Notes: a model not told the origin generated them from the sequence alone. 63,991 nucleotides of DNA from Prosthecobacter sp. (GCF_020439865.1 NZ_JAGRPF010000021.1:1-63991); one strand, 5' to 3'; numbered from the stretch's first letter, positions 1 through 9,707 are shown. Numbers and translations are program-made.

Positions 1-1297
1 CGTCGCTGAAGTCGAGGCTGCCATCCTTGAGGATGTCCACCTCGCTGCCGGCAAAGAGGCGGAAGCCTTCCTCGGCGAGCTCTTCGTTCAGTTCTTTGAT
101 CTCCTTGATCTGCGCCAGCAGTCGTTTCTCATCGAGACCGTTGGCCTGGAAGGAGGACTTGCTGTGATCGGCGATGCCGAGGTACTGAAAGCCCAGATCA
201 TGCGCAGTGTCCGCCATCTCGCGCAGCGTGGCGCCGCCGTCACTCGCCGTGGTGTGGTTGTGGAAGACTCCGCGCAGGTTTTCGAGCTGAACCAGCCGGG
301 GAAGTCCGCCGTGCTCCGCCGCGTCGATCTCGCCCAGGTTCTCGCGCAGTTCCGGATCGATGAAGTCGAGATCCAGTGCGCGATACAAATCGGCTTCGTC
401 ATGGACCGGAGGAATGACGGCCGCATCGGCATGATCCGGCACCTGGGTGAAGGCATACTCATTCAGCGACCAGCCGCGGGCGAGCGCCCGCTGGCGAATG
501 GCGACGTTGTGCTCCTTGCTGCCGGTGAAATACATCAGCGCAAAGGGAAACTCCTTGCTGGAAACAGCGCGCAGATCGCACTGCACTCCATGGGTGACAT
601 GCACGCTGGCCTTCGTCGGCCCCTTGGCGATCACATCGACGACGATGGGCAGTTGCACGAAGGTCTCGATGACCTTCTCCGGCTGCCGGGTGGAGACGAG
701 GAAGTCGAGATCATGCACGGTCTCCTTGCCGCGACGGAAACTGCCACAGACCTCGGCATGCGACACGTTCGGATGCCCGCGCAAGGCCTCGAGAATTTCC
801 TGCACAAGTGCATAGACCTGGTCCTGACGAAACTCGGACGCGTGCTGTTCGCGAAAGGCGATGCTTTCGAGGATCTTCTCGACCGTCTTGCCACCAAAGC
901 CGGAGAGCTTGGCCGCCTCGCCGCTCTCGCAGGCGCGTTTGAGCTCGGCAATCGACGACACGCCTAGCTCGGCATGCAGCGCGGCCACTTTCTTCGGTCC
1001 GAGTCCCTGAACATCGAACAGCTCGAACAGAGTTTCCGGAAACTCGGCCTTCAGCTTCTCGTAGAACTCGAGTTTCCCGGTAGTGGCCATCTCATGCAGC
1101 TTGTCACGCAGCGCTTCGCCGAGCCCCTTGATGCCGGTGAGCTGGTTCTCGGCGGCGAGCTTCATGATGTCACCGCTGAAGCTCTCGACGATCTCCGCTC
1201 CGGTGCGGTAGGCGCGGACCTTGAAGGTGTTCTCCCCCTTCAATTCCAGCAGGATGGCGATGCGTTCAAAGATGGTGGCGGCGTCTTCGCGGGTCAT
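1..1297 (-). CDS. polX: DNA polymerase/3'-5' exonuclease PolX (C-terminus beyond window)
   Basis: Family X DNA polymerase with a PHP phosphoesterase domain, a gap-filling repair enzyme. The reading frame is open to the left edge, giving 432 codons. The first 90 residues carry the helix-hairpin-helix region typical of PolX (GIKGLGEALRDKL, then VQGLGPKKVAAL). Near residue 185 the nucleotidyltransferase signature appears as CGSFRRGKETVHDLDFL, where the two acidic residues are expected to bind metal. Around residue 345 the PHP domain starts with FHNHTTASDG and continues through GIADHSKSS to the SEVDIL..DGSLDF stretch at the edge. Start is the ATG whose complement lies at 1295-1297; an ATG 11 bases upstream is out of frame. 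The missing part is the rest of the PHP domain. Confidence 0.93.
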   Translation of the reverse strand, partial: MTREDAATIFERIAILLELKGENTFKVRAYRTGAEIVESFSGDIMKLAAENQLTGIKGLGEALRDKLHEMATTGKLEFYEKLKAEFPETLFELFDVQGLGPKKVAALHAELGVSSIAELKRACESGEAAKLSGFGGKTVEKILESIAFREQHASEFRQDQVYALVQEILEALRGHPNVSHAEVCGSFRRGKETVHDLDFLVSTRQPEKVIETFVQLPIVVDVIAKGPTKASVHVTHGVQCDLRAVSSKEFPFALMYFTGSKEHNVAIRQRALARGWSLNEYAFTQVPDHADAAVIPPVHDEADLYRALDLDFIDPELRENLGEIDAAEHGGLPRLVQLENLRGVFHNHTTASDGGATLREMADTAHDLGFQYLGIADHSKSSFQANGLDEKRLLAQIKEIKELNEELAEEGFRLFAGSEVDILKDGSLDFSD

Positions 1298-1342
1298 GCG
1301 CGAATCATGGCGTGAGATCGCGGCAGGTGAAGCGCGAATTGA

Positions 1343-2362
1343 TCAATCTGCTGTCGTCCCGTTCATCCGCTTCTCCAGCGCCTTCAATCGACGCAGGGCA
1401 TCGGGAAGCTGTGACATGGCGATCCACTGGCGCTTTGCCTGCTTGTCAGGAGCGGCAGGATAGCCGAGCACGGTTTCTCCCGCGGGAATGTCGCGCATGA
1501 CGCCGGACTTGGCGCCGATGGTGGCCTGCGTTCCCAGCTTGAGATGACCGGCAATGCCGGACTGCGAGGCAATGACGACGTAATCCGACAGCACGGTGCT
1601 GCCCGCAAATCCGACCTGCCCCATGATGAGGCAATGGCGGCCCATGACGACGTTGTGTGCGACGTGAACGAGATTGTCGATCTTGGTCCCCTGCCCAATC
1701 ACGGTGGAACCGAGCGCACCACGGTCGATGGACGCATTGGAACCGATTTCGACATCGTCGTGAATGACGACATTGCCGACTTGGAGCATCTTGCGGTGGT
1801 GGCCTTGATCAAAGACGTAACCGTAACCATCGGAGCCGATGGTGGTGCCTGCATGAATGATGACGCGGTTTCCGAGCTGCGTTTTCGGATACAACACCAC
1901 GTTTGGGTACAGGCAGACATCGTCGCCGATGTGGCTGTCACGCCCGATGTGGTTGCTGCCCATCAAGACAGAACGTGCGCCCACGCGAACTCCGGCAGCG
2001 ATGATGCAATGCGGCCCGACCGTTGCAGTGGGGTCAATTTGCGCAGCCGGATCGACCACAGCACCGGGATGAATGCCTGCTGCATGCGATTCAGGCGGGA
2101 AGAAGAGCGGCAGAACCTTCGCCATGGCAACACGTGGGTCTTTGACACGGATGAGCACTTTCGCGGCAGATTCGAAACCGGCGGGAACCAGCACAGCGGT
2201 GGCCTGGCTGGCTTCGGCGGCGGCCAGATAGCTCTCCTTCTCCGCAAAAGTCAGATCGCCCTCGCGCGCGCTGTCAGCGGGCGCGATGCCGGTGATTGCG
2301 ACATTTCCATCACCGATGACTTCGCCACCGATCTGCTTTGCAAGGTATGAGACGGTGAACAT
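1343..2362 (-). CDS. lpxD: UDP-3-O-acylglucosamine N-acyltransferase LpxD
   Basis: Third step of lipid A synthesis: N-acylation of UDP-3-O-acyl-glucosamine from an acyl-ACP donor, in the cytoplasm. The 339-residue length is normal for the family. Residues 1-95 form the uridine-binding N-terminal domain. From about 100 to 310 there are left-handed beta-helix hexapeptide repeats, with the expected catalytic histidine in HVAHN (His236). A C-terminal helix rich in Leu and Lys follows. The frame extends 24 codons further upstream, but the Met at 2362 starts the conserved [13 protein letters not shown] segment and keeps the gene clear of the desaturase that ends at 2388. No other lpx gene is nearby. 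It shows that the host makes lipid A-type lipopolysaccharide. Confidence 0.96.
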   Translation of the reverse strand: MFTVSYLAKQIGGEVIGDGNVAITGIAPADSAREGDLTFAEKESYLAAAEASQATAVLVPAGFESAAKVLIRVKDPRVAMAKVLPLFFPPESHAAGIHPGAVVDPAAQIDPTATVGPHCIIAAGVRVGARSVLMGSNHIGRDSHIGDDVCLYPNVVLYPKTQLGNRVIIHAGTTIGSDGYGYVFDQGHHRKMLQVGNVVIHDDVEIGSNASIDRGALGSTVIGQGTKIDNLVHVAHNVVMGRHCLIMGQVGFAGSTVLSDYVVIASQSGIAGHLKLGTQATIGAKSGVMRDIPAGETVLGYPAAPDKQAKRQWIAMSQLPDALRRLKALEKRMNGTTAD

Positions 2363-2387
2363 AAGAATAGCTGTTGAAAACGGACCC

Positions 2388-3416
2388 TTAGCTTGAGGCG
2401 ACGGGAAGCGGAACCATGCGCTGCAGTTCCACATCCCAGACCTTCAGTCGAAGACAGCGCAGGATGTCCCGCGGATGCAGGCTTGTGATCTTGGGCTTTT
2501 GCAATTCGGGCATCGCCTTGAGCACCTCGGGCAGCCGATAGAACGGAATGCGTGCGTTCAGATGATGGATGTGGTGATAGCCGATGTTCGCGGAAAACCA
2601 GGCCATGATCGGGCTGGTTTTCATGTAGCTGGATGACTCAAGCGCGGCGCGCTCATAGGTCCAGCCCGCCTTGTCATAGAACGACACATCCGGAAAATTG
2701 TGCTGCGCATAGAACAGATAGGAACCGATCGCGTAGGTGATGAAGTGCGGAATGACCTGGACGAACAACCAGGCCTGCCAGCCGAAGAAATGGATCAGCG
2801 CACCGGCGATGCCCGCATGAACGAGCAGGGCAAGGAGGCAGTCCCAATGCTGCCGCGGCTTCATCACAAACGGGCGCAGGCACATGCCATGCAGGAAGAC
2901 AAAGAGATAACCAAAGAGAATGGTCAGCGGATGACGCATGAAGAGGTAGATCCATCGCGCCGACTTGGACGCCTTGAGAAAGTGGTCCTTCGTCATGATC
3001 GGGAAGGAACCGATGTGGGATCCTTTGATCTTCGAATTGTGGTTGTGATGATGGTTGTGCGAACTGCGCCAGATGCTGCTCGGACTCAGAGCGATGATTC
3101 CAAAGACACGCATGAACCACTCGGCCAATCGTGAGGTGGGAAGGATGGCATTGTGCTGCTGGTCATGATAAATGACGAACAAACGCAGCAGCAGCAGACC
3201 GGAGAGGATGCTGAAAACCAGCATGAACACCGGATGAGAAACATACAGTGTACCTGCGATCACTCCGAGCCAGAGTGCTAAGGTGGAAAGGATGCACCAC
3301 CAGCTTTTGGCCGTGCGGTCGACGGCATAACGTTTCGTCGCCAGGATAAGCTCCGGGCCCGTCCTGCTTTCTCCGCCAAGAATGATGGAATCGGCTAAAG
3401 CCAGGCCACTAGTCAT
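2388..3416 (-). CDS. Membrane fatty acid desaturase / hydroxylase family protein
   Basis: Di-iron membrane desaturase of 342 residues. Three histidine boxes are visible: HDQQH at 84-88, HNHHH at 120-124 and HHIHH at 281-285, with an extra QHN at 238-240. Hydrophobic pairs lie before the first box (about 41-80) and between the second and third (about 155-235), as expected for a protein embedded in the cytoplasmic membrane with all boxes on the cytoplasmic side. It would introduce a double bond or hydroxyl group into a lipid acyl chain; related proteins also act on carotenoids, so the substrate is open. It lies 25 bp upstream of lpxD on the same strand and may be cotranscribed with it. Confidence 0.88.
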   Translation of the reverse strand: MTSGLALADSIILGGESRTGPELILATKRYAVDRTAKSWWCILSTLALWLGVIAGTLYVSHPVFMLVFSILSGLLLLRLFVIYHDQQHNAILPTSRLAEWFMRVFGIIALSPSSIWRSSHNHHHNHNSKIKGSHIGSFPIMTKDHFLKASKSARWIYLFMRHPLTILFGYLFVFLHGMCLRPFVMKPRQHWDCLLALLVHAGIAGALIHFFGWQAWLFVQVIPHFITYAIGSYLFYAQHNFPDVSFYDKAGWTYERAALESSSYMKTSPIMAWFSANIGYHHIHHLNARIPFYRLPEVLKAMPELQKPKITSLHPRDILRCLRLKVWDVELQRMVPLPVASS

Positions 3417-3500
3417 GTAAGGGCACCCAACCCTCGCAGGAGTTAAAGCGCAAGCTCTGTTTACCCGGTTGTTGCACCGCCCCCATTTGACAGAAACACC

Positions 3501-4280
3501 TCAAATCCAGCCGCGCAACTTGTAGACCCACCAGCCGATGACCTCGTGCATCCATGTTTCAAAGAGAGTGAGGTGCGAAGCGTTCGGAACATTGATCCAT
3601 TTCAGAGAACGGCCGCGCATGAGAGCGCTTTCGTAATTGCACGGCACCGGGACGACAGGCACGCCCGCCTTGGCGAACACGGCCTGCGTGCGACGCATGT
3701 GGTAGGCAGATGTCACGAGCGCAATGCGCTTCCAATCGTTCTCCCTCGCCAGAGCCGCCACTTTGACCGCCTCGTCATGCGTGTCCAGACAGCCACCGAG
3801 ACTCTGTATCGGGATCGAGGTCAACTGCCAGGACCGGATCCAGTCTCTCGCGCTGTCACCCTCAGAAACAAAGCGGCCGTCGGTGGTCTTGAACGCCCCT
3901 CCTCCAATGATGAGTTTTTTGCCCTTCCCCATCCTTGCGAGAGTCACCGCAGTGAACAGACGGTCGGATCCGCCAAAAAAGTGAATCCCTGCAGGTTCCT
4001 TCACGGATGGCTCGACCGTGCCACCGAGAACCATGATCGCATCACATTCCGGCAGGCTGGCAAGATCCACCGGCGGCCATTCTTTTTCCAACGAGGCCAC
4101 GAGCAACTGCGACACCGGCAGCGCCGCGGTGACCGTGAGCAGCAGCCAGGCCGAGCCTGTGAGCCAGAGCGAACGCCAGCGACGGCGGCGAATGTGAAGA
4201 ACACACATGATGGACAGTGCCAGCCAGATCAGGCCCGGCGGTTCCATGAAATCGACACAGGATTTGAGGAAGGACGTCAT
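3501..4280 (-). CDS. YdcF/ElyC/SanA-type DUF218 membrane protein
   Basis: 259-residue protein with two N-terminal hydrophobic segments (about 14-27 and 37-55) followed by a DUF218 domain. Visible signatures are CDAIMVLGG near residue 80, a GGSDR..TAVTLAR segment, LIIGGG, and TSAYHMRRTQAVFAKAG near 190-206. Members of this family (ElyC, SanA, YdcF) are envelope proteins linked to peptidoglycan or lipid-carrier integrity; the exact reaction is not known. Its ATG overlaps the stop codon of potC by four bases (ATGA), so it is the last gene of the polyamine transporter operon. No functional link to polyamine uptake is evident. Confidence 0.85.
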   Translation of the reverse strand: MTSFLKSCVDFMEPPGLIWLALSIMCVLHIRRRRWRSLWLTGSAWLLLTVTAALPVSQLLVASLEKEWPPVDLASLPECDAIMVLGGTVEPSVKEPAGIHFFGGSDRLFTAVTLARMGKGKKLIIGGGAFKTTDGRFVSEGDSARDWIRSWQLTSIPIQSLGGCLDTHDEAVKVAALARENDWKRIALVTSAYHMRRTQAVFAKAGVPVVPVPCNYESALMRGRSLKWINVPNASHLTLFETWMHEVIGWWVYKLRGWI

Positions 4281-5047
4281 GCGCGACGTTGGAGGCGGGA
4301 GCTGAGAACGGCGAGCACGAAGGTGCTGGCGATGAGCAGCGTGCTGAGCGCGTTGATCATGGGCAGGCTGCGGCTGGTTCTCATCATGCTGGCGACGCGG
4401 AGCGGCAGCGTCGTGGTGCCAGGACCTGAAACAAAGAAGGTGATGACGTAATCGTCGATCGACAGCGTGAAGGCCAGTAGTCCTCCGGCGAGGACACCGG
4501 GAAGCAGGAGCGGCAACAGTACCTTTTTCACCGCCATCGCCCGCGTGGCGCCAAGATCGCGCGCGGCATCGATCAAGGTGAAGTCAAAGTCCTGCAAACG
4601 CCCGAGCACAACCATCGTGACGAAACTCAGGCAGAACGTGACATGGGCGATCCAGATTGTCAGCAGTCCGGTCTCGATGCCGGTGAGAACAAACAGAGCC
4701 AGCAGCGAAATGCCCATGAGAATGTCCGGCATGACCAGAGGCAGCGTGATGAGCGTGTGGTGCACGTTCTGCAGCCACGACCGAAAGCGATGCAGTGCAT
4801 ATGCGGCCAGCGTTCCCAGAACCATCGCGGCCAGCGAAGCAGAAACGGCGATCTTCAGCGTGATCCAGAGCGATTCCCAAACCTCGCCTGCCGCCCAGAG
4901 TTTCTCATACCAGTTCAAAGTAAAACCCTCCCACTCACCGCCAAAGCGCGAGGCATTGAAGGAATTGGCAACCAGAACGACCAACGGCGCAAACAGAAAG
5001 AGCACCACGCCGAGAGTGATCAGTGAAGGGATCCACGAACGCTTCAT
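4277..5047 (-). CDS. potC: Spermidine/putrescine-type ABC transporter permease, PotC-like
   Basis: Inner-membrane permease of 256 residues with about six hydrophobic segments. The EAA loop that docks onto the ATPase is clear: AARDLGATRAMAVKKVLLP around residues 158-176, followed by the family-typical SIDDYVITFF. It starts MKRSWIPSLITLGV, consistent with a PotC/CysW-type permease. It overlaps potB by four bases upstream and the DUF218 gene by four bases downstream, so the four genes are translationally coupled. Substrate is inferred from the PotABC-like subunits; related transporters carry putrescine, spermidine or other small organic solutes. Confidence 0.9.
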   Translation of the reverse strand: MKRSWIPSLITLGVVLFLFAPLVVLVANSFNASRFGGEWEGFTLNWYEKLWAAGEVWESLWITLKIAVSASLAAMVLGTLAAYALHRFRSWLQNVHHTLITLPLVMPDILMGISLLALFVLTGIETGLLTIWIAHVTFCLSFVTMVVLGRLQDFDFTLIDAARDLGATRAMAVKKVLLPLLLPGVLAGGLLAFTLSIDDYVITFFVSGPGTTTLPLRVASMMRTSRSLPMINALSTLLIASTFVLAVLSSRLQRRA

Positions 5048-5901
5048 GACGCCTCCTTTCGGCCAAATCGCTGCCAGATGGAAACCACCAGCATCGGAAC
5101 CAGCACGGCCAGCATCAGTCCGCCCGCGAGTGCGCTGGCATGGGGCAGGTTGCGATCAGAAAATACTCGCTGGGCGATCTTGTTACCGAGCATTTCATCC
5201 GACGCTCCTCCCACCATCTGCGGAATCACATACTGCCCGACCGAGCAGACGAAGACCATGACCGCCGCGGAAACAAGCCCGCGACGCACCCCAGGCACAA
5301 ACACCTTGGAGAACGAACGCCACGGCCCCGCGCCGAGATCACGCGCGGCATCGAGCAGAGCAAAATCAAACTTCTCGGCGGCGGCGTAGAGCGGCAGGAT
5401 GGCAAAAGGCAACTGCGTGTAGATGAGCACCAGAAGCACGGCGCCGACGTTGTTAAGCAGCATGGCATCTTCGGAAATGAAGTGCAGCCACACCAGCAGG
5501 CGTGTCAGCGGTCCCTCGGGATGCAGCAGGGATTTCCAGGCAAAGATCCGAATCAGGAAATTGGAGAGAAACGGAATAATCACGAGCAACAGCAGCCACT
5601 GCCGCATGCGTGGTCCGACACGCGCCATTTGAAAGGTCATGGGAACCGCCAGCACCAGACAGACCAATGTGGTCACTCCGCTGAGCCACACCGTGCGCCA
5701 GAGGATGGGCAGGTAGGCCGGATCACGAAGCTCATGAATCGTGGCCATCGTCCACCCCGCACCGACACCTCCATGCAGATCCGCCGGTCGAAAGGCGGTA
5801 AGGACCACCAGAATGGACGGAATCACAAAGAACACCCCGAGCCAGGCCAGCGAAGGCAGGGTGAGAAGCCACTGCTTGGAGCCTCGAGAACCTGAAATCA
5901 C
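5044..5901 (-). CDS. potB: Spermidine/putrescine-type ABC transporter permease, PotB-like
   Basis: 285-residue inner-membrane permease that would pair with the PotC-like subunit. Six hydrophobic spans are apparent. The EAA motif reads LDAARDLGAGPWRSFSKVFVP and is followed by GQYVIPQMVGG, the hallmark of PotB-type permeases. Its start overlaps the stop of potA by four bases (5898-5901), and its stop overlaps the potC start. Substrate assignment rests on subunit similarity only. Confidence 0.9.
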   Translation of the reverse strand: MISGSRGSKQWLLTLPSLAWLGVFFVIPSILVVLTAFRPADLHGGVGAGWTMATIHELRDPAYLPILWRTVWLSGVTTLVCLVLAVPMTFQMARVGPRMRQWLLLLVIIPFLSNFLIRIFAWKSLLHPEGPLTRLLVWLHFISEDAMLLNNVGAVLLVLIYTQLPFAILPLYAAAEKFDFALLDAARDLGAGPWRSFSKVFVPGVRRGLVSAAVMVFVCSVGQYVIPQMVGGASDEMLGNKIAQRVFSDRNLPHASALAGGLMLAVLVPMLVVSIWQRFGRKEAS

Positions 5902-7004
5902 GCGGCGTCCTCCAGCCGTACGATGCGGCCCTCATCCGGATGGAAGCTCATCCACACCGACGTGCCATGCGCCGGAGATATTTCCCCGCCGCTGAAGCGG
6001 CTGCGCTGCAGCTGGGCGGTGATCAGATGTTCTCCGGCACGGATGCGATAACGAGTGTGCGAGCCGAAGTAGGAGGAGTCTTCCACAACGCCGGGAAAGG
6101 CATTCACCCGTTCGCCGCTGAGAGGACGCTTGAGCGTGAGACTGATCTTTTCCGGCCGCACCATGAGCCGCAGCATTTGATTCGACGAAACCACGCCGTT
6201 GCTGAGCACGAGCGGACTGCCCAGCCCTTCAATCATGACGCGCACATAGCCCTCATGCTGCATTTCGACAGCCTTGCCGGTGAAGAAATTGGCATCACCG
6301 ATGAAGGTGGCGACGAAGCTGCTGCGTGGTGTCTCATACAGATGTTCTGGGGAGTCGATCTGCTCCACCTTGCCTGCGTTCATCACGGCGATGCGATTGC
6401 TAAGGCTCATGGCCTCGCCCTGATCATGCGTGACATAGATGAATGTGGTGCCGACCTGCTCGTGTATGGTGTTCAGTTCCATGAGCATGTGCTGACGCAG
6501 CTTCAAATCGAGCGCGGCGAGCGGTTCATCGAGCAGGAGCACCTGCGGACGATTGACCAGTGCGCGGGCGATGGCCACACGCTGACGCTGGCCGCCGCTG
6601 AGCTGGGCGGGACGTTTGCGGGCATGTTCGGCCAGACGCACGAGTTCGAGCATGCGATCCACCCCGCTGCGGATCTCCTCACGCGGCCGGCGTCCCATGC
6701 GCAGACCAAAGGCCACGTTTTCCCACACGTTGAGATGCGGAAAGAGCGCATAATTTTGAAACACCGTGTTCACAGGACGCTGCTCCGGCGGCAGCTCGGT
6801 GATGTCCTGGCCTGCCACGAGAATCCGGCCGCGGTCAGGCCGCTCGAATCCGGCGATCATTCGCAACAGTGTGGTCTTGCCGCAGCCGCTGGGGCCCAGC
6901 AGGGAGAAGGCCTCCCCTGGTGAGACGGCCAACGAAACATCGTCCACGGCACGCTGGGCGCCGAAGGTTTTGGTCACGTGGTCGATAACAAGAAAATCGT
7001 CCAT
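5898..7004 (-). CDS. potA: Polyamine-type ABC transporter ATP-binding protein PotA
   Basis: ATPase subunit of the importer, 368 residues. Walker A is GPSGCGKTT at 37-45, the ABC signature is LSGGQRQRVAIARAL, Walker B is VLLLDEPLAALD, and the switch histidine is in IYVTHDQGEAM. The C-terminal 120 residues contain the TOBE domain (MVRPEKISL) found in PotA/MalK-type proteins. The frame runs 16 codons further upstream, but the Met at 7004 starts the conserved MDDFLVIDHVTKTFG. It is the first gene of the potA-potB-potC-DUF218 operon. No periplasmic binding protein (PotD) gene is present in the operon or elsewhere in the window. Confidence 0.94.
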   Translation of the reverse strand: MDDFLVIDHVTKTFGAQRAVDDVSLAVSPGEAFSLLGPSGCGKTTLLRMIAGFERPDRGRILVAGQDITELPPEQRPVNTVFQNYALFPHLNVWENVAFGLRMGRRPREEIRSGVDRMLELVRLAEHARKRPAQLSGGQRQRVAIARALVNRPQVLLLDEPLAALDLKLRQHMLMELNTIHEQVGTTFIYVTHDQGEAMSLSNRIAVMNAGKVEQIDSPEHLYETPRSSFVATFIGDANFFTGKAVEMQHEGYVRVMIEGLGSPLVLSNGVVSSNQMLRLMVRPEKISLTLKRPLSGERVNAFPGVVEDSSYFGSHTRYRIRAGEHLITAQLQRSRFSGGEISPAHGTSVWMSFHPDEGRIVRLEDAA

Positions 7005-7092
7005 GAAGAGGGTTGAGCAGGTACAGTAGCCCTCAAACAATGGATGTGGCAAGAAGCTTGCGGGATTCGCCGGAACAGACGAGCTTTATTGA

Positions 7093-8286
7093 ATGTCATC
7101 TCGTTTTGAAATTCTTCACCTGCTGGAGGAAGACACCGCCAGCAAGCTGTCCCTCGTCCGCGACCACAAGCGTGGGGCTGAACTCCGCCTGCGGCGGTTC
7201 AAAACGACCAAACCGGACGAAATCGAAGGACTGCAGGAGTTGTTCCGGCAGCTCTCCACGGTGGAAAGCCCCCACCTGGACCGGTTGATCGATTTCGGCG
7301 CCGACAAGGACGGCTTCTATTCCATCGTCTCCGGTCCCCTTCCGGGAGAGACTTTGACCACGATGCTCGAGCGCGGCCCCCTCACGGAGAAGGAGTTTGA
7401 GGTTGTGGCAACTCAGCTTCTGGAGGTGTTGGACGCCCTGCATGAGCAGACCATCGTGCATGGCAGCATCAGACCAGACTTCGTGCGCATCTCAGGCAGT
7501 TCCCCTGCCGAGTGGAATGTGACACTGCACGGCTTTGGCCAGGGATTCGCGGCCTTGGATGACAGCAAAGAGGAGCAAATCCGTGCCTACCGGTGCACCG
7601 CCCCGGAACAGTGGCAGGACGGAACGACCCGCCGCCGAACCGATGTTTATGCCCTCGGATGTGTGTTGTATGAGGCGCTGACAGCCAGGCCACCTTTTGA
7701 CGGACGCGCCTTGAAAGAGCTGCGCCTGAAGCACCTCGGCCACGATCTGCCGCCGTTGGTGAAGCTGGCGTCGCATGTGCCCAGTTGGATGTGTGCCTGG
7801 GTGATGCACCTGCTGGCTGCCGATCCTGAACAACGTCCGCGCAAGGCAGGAGCCGCCCGGGTCCTGTTTGAACGCCGCGAGGCACCGAATCTGCCCGAAC
7901 TGCCATCGTCGCGCGCTGAAGCACCTCCTGAAGTCGCCCCCACGCCGCCGGCGAGTCCGGTCCATCAACCGCCTTCGGCTCCGGTCATTCTGCCCAACCC
8001 ACAACAAGGTGTCCGGCATGCAACGTCGAGCACCATCCCCATCGCAGCAGGCCCTCATGTGGCGGCCAACAAATCGAAACGCCCGACCACGGTGGTGCAG
8101 TCTCCGCGCAGGAACTACGGGACTCCGGCACGCAAACCGAAGTCGCCCCTGGCCGCGAACCTCAAGCCCATCCTGATCGCGGCTGCGGCCATCGTTCTGA
8201 TGCTCGCCATTTTTGTTCTGCCACGCTGCGGTCAGACTCCCACCCCGCCTCCGGCAAAAGGAAAACCGGCAGCGAAGAAGAAGTGA
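7093..8286 (+). CDS. Membrane-anchored protein kinase-like protein (apparent pseudokinase)
   Basis: 397 residues with a eukaryotic-type kinase fold at 1-270 and a single C-terminal membrane span near 358-377. Fold landmarks are SPHLDRLIDFGADKDGFY (59-76), TAPEQW (169-174) and TDVYALGCVLYEALTARPPF (183-202). The catalytic residues are missing: the HRDxxxxN loop is HGSIRPDFV (123-131), the DFG triplet is replaced by HGFG (146-149), and the VAIK lysine region reads LRLRRF. There is no glycine-rich loop. The middle is Pro-rich and the tail after the membrane span is short and Lys-rich. It was therefore called a pseudokinase, probably a scaffold or ligand sensor. It diverges from potA. Confidence 0.8.
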   Translation: MSSRFEILHLLEEDTASKLSLVRDHKRGAELRLRRFKTTKPDEIEGLQELFRQLSTVESPHLDRLIDFGADKDGFYSIVSGPLPGETLTTMLERGPLTEKEFEVVATQLLEVLDALHEQTIVHGSIRPDFVRISGSSPAEWNVTLHGFGQGFAALDDSKEEQIRAYRCTAPEQWQDGTTRRRTDVYALGCVLYEALTARPPFDGRALKELRLKHLGHDLPPLVKLASHVPSWMCAWVMHLLAADPEQRPRKAGAARVLFERREAPNLPELPSSRAEAPPEVAPTPPASPVHQPPSAPVILPNPQQGVRHATSSTIPIAAGPHVAANKSKRPTTVVQSPRRNYGTPARKPKSPLAANLKPILIAAAAIVLMLAIFVLPRCGQTPTPPPAKGKPAAKKK

Positions 8287-8324
8287 TCCAACGCCTCCGA
8301 ATCAATCCGGTTGGGATCAATGAA

Positions 8325-8350
8325 TGAAGCAGGCATCGCTGCCTGCTTCA
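8325..8350. terminator. Bidirectional hairpin terminator candidate
   Basis: A perfect 11-bp stem (TGAAGCAGGCA paired with TGCCTGCTTCA) with the 4-base loop TCGC sits between the converging pseudokinase and DUF1111 genes. No long T-run follows on either strand, so the terminator role is inferred from the perfect stem and its position between two stop codons. Confidence 0.6.
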
Positions 8351-8375
8351 CTCTCCCACTCCAATCACACCAAAC

Positions 8376-9707
8376 TCAGATGGACATCAGGTAGTCGAGC
8401 AGCTGCTGCACCTGCTGCTCGTTGAGCTTCATGTAGCGATCCCTCGCGGCCTTGGCCTCGCCATCATGCGCCTTGATGGCGTCATCGACCGTCGCAGCAC
8501 GACCATCATGCAGATACGGAGCGCTGGCGCGCAGTCCCCAAAGCGGCGCCGTCTTCATGTCACGCACATCCGCGGGTCCCTGGGCGATGCCGTCTCCCAA
8601 TGAACCCATGTCGTGCAGCAGCAGGTCAGAGAACAGCCAGACCTCTTTGTTTCGCAGCGCTGCCGCCCGGTTTGGCCCGGTGAACATGACCGGCACATGG
8701 CAGATCGCACAGCCGGTGCTTTGAAACAATCCACGGCCGCGGGCGGCGGAGTTCGAGAGCGGCAGACGCGGCGGCGCACCCAGCCAGCGCATGAAATCGG
8801 CCACGCGATCAATGTCTCCCCTGCCCGTCGCGGGATCGACCACATCTTCCGGATCGGCCACCGTGTCGTACTGGGCCAGCAGCTGGTCATCGCCGTTCGG
8901 AGCATTCTCCACCGGAAAGAGCCGGTTGGTGATGCCCATCTCGTTCAGATAGGCGTCACCGGAGAAACTCAGCAGCGTGGCCTGCTGCGCCTTCCAGCCG
9001 AACCGTCCGATCATCATCCGCCCTGTCGCGGCATCTGCCACCCGGGCCGCTCTGCCCAGCACACCATCCACCGGACGTCGTCTCTCATTGCGCAGAATCT
9101 GCGAATCTGGAATCGCCTCGATCAAACCGAGGCCAAACAACGGCGTGGAATTGCGCTGGGCCACCACATTCGCCTCCGGCGGGACCACTTCATGCAGCAC
9201 CGCGTTGATCTCCATCTCCTGTTGAAGAGATCCCCCCAGACCGGCCAGCGGATCAAACACACCGTTCTCAATGCGACCAAAACGAGTCACGTTGATGGGG
9301 CCCGCACCACCTGTCGCGGGTGAGGCGTGGCAGGTCACACAGGAACTCCGGTTGAAGATGGGCCCCAGTCCGCTTGCCTCGTTCTCCGCATCTTCGAAGT
9401 CCTCTTTGCCATCGACAAACTCTGCCAGTTGCTGCCGTGTCAGACCCGGCAGCGGATCACCAAACTGCGGACGATGCTGGTCCGGATGCGGCAGCGGCGG
9501 GTTGTCCGGAGGCTGCGGACGCTGCGCCGGCTGCTTTCTCGGAAGCTGTTCCGGCGGAACTCCCTGTGGTGGTGACCCCGGATCCGGTGCGGAGGGCGCA
9601 TTGGGTGGTGGCGGCGGCGGTTGCTTCGGCGGTTTCGCTTCTGCATGGGTCCCGAAAGACCATGCCAGTGCGACTGCGAGGATGGGCTGGATGCGGATCG
9701 CTTTCAT
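8376..9707 (-). CDS. Diheme cytochrome / DUF1111 (di-haem oxidoreductase) family protein
   Basis: 443-residue secreted c-type cytochrome. A signal peptide (MKAIRIQPILAVALAWSFGTHA) is followed by an unusually Pro-rich linker at about 25-80. Two heme-binding motifs are visible: CVTCH near residue 124 and CAICH near residue 335, with MTSL/QQLLDYLM-type cytochrome c features toward the C-terminus (YLHDGRAATVDDAIKAHDGEA). This matches the DUF1111 group of putative thiol oxidoreductases or peroxidases related to MauG/CcpA. The frame continues to 10220, but that extension covers the neighbouring DUF3147 gene antisense and lacks a signal peptide, so the Met at 9707 was chosen. Substrate unknown. Confidence 0.87.
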   Translation of the reverse strand: MKAIRIQPILAVALAWSFGTHAEAKPPKQPPPPPPNAPSAPDPGSPPQGVPPEQLPRKQPAQRPQPPDNPPLPHPDQHRPQFGDPLPGLTRQQLAEFVDGKEDFEDAENEASGLGPIFNRSSCVTCHASPATGGAGPINVTRFGRIENGVFDPLAGLGGSLQQEMEINAVLHEVVPPEANVVAQRNSTPLFGLGLIEAIPDSQILRNERRRPVDGVLGRAARVADAATGRMMIGRFGWKAQQATLLSFSGDAYLNEMGITNRLFPVENAPNGDDQLLAQYDTVADPEDVVDPATGRGDIDRVADFMRWLGAPPRLPLSNSAARGRGLFQSTGCAICHVPVMFTGPNRAAALRNKEVWLFSDLLLHDMGSLGDGIAQGPADVRDMKTAPLWGLRASAPYLHDGRAATVDDAIKAHDGEAKAARDRYMKLNEQQVQQLLDYLMSI

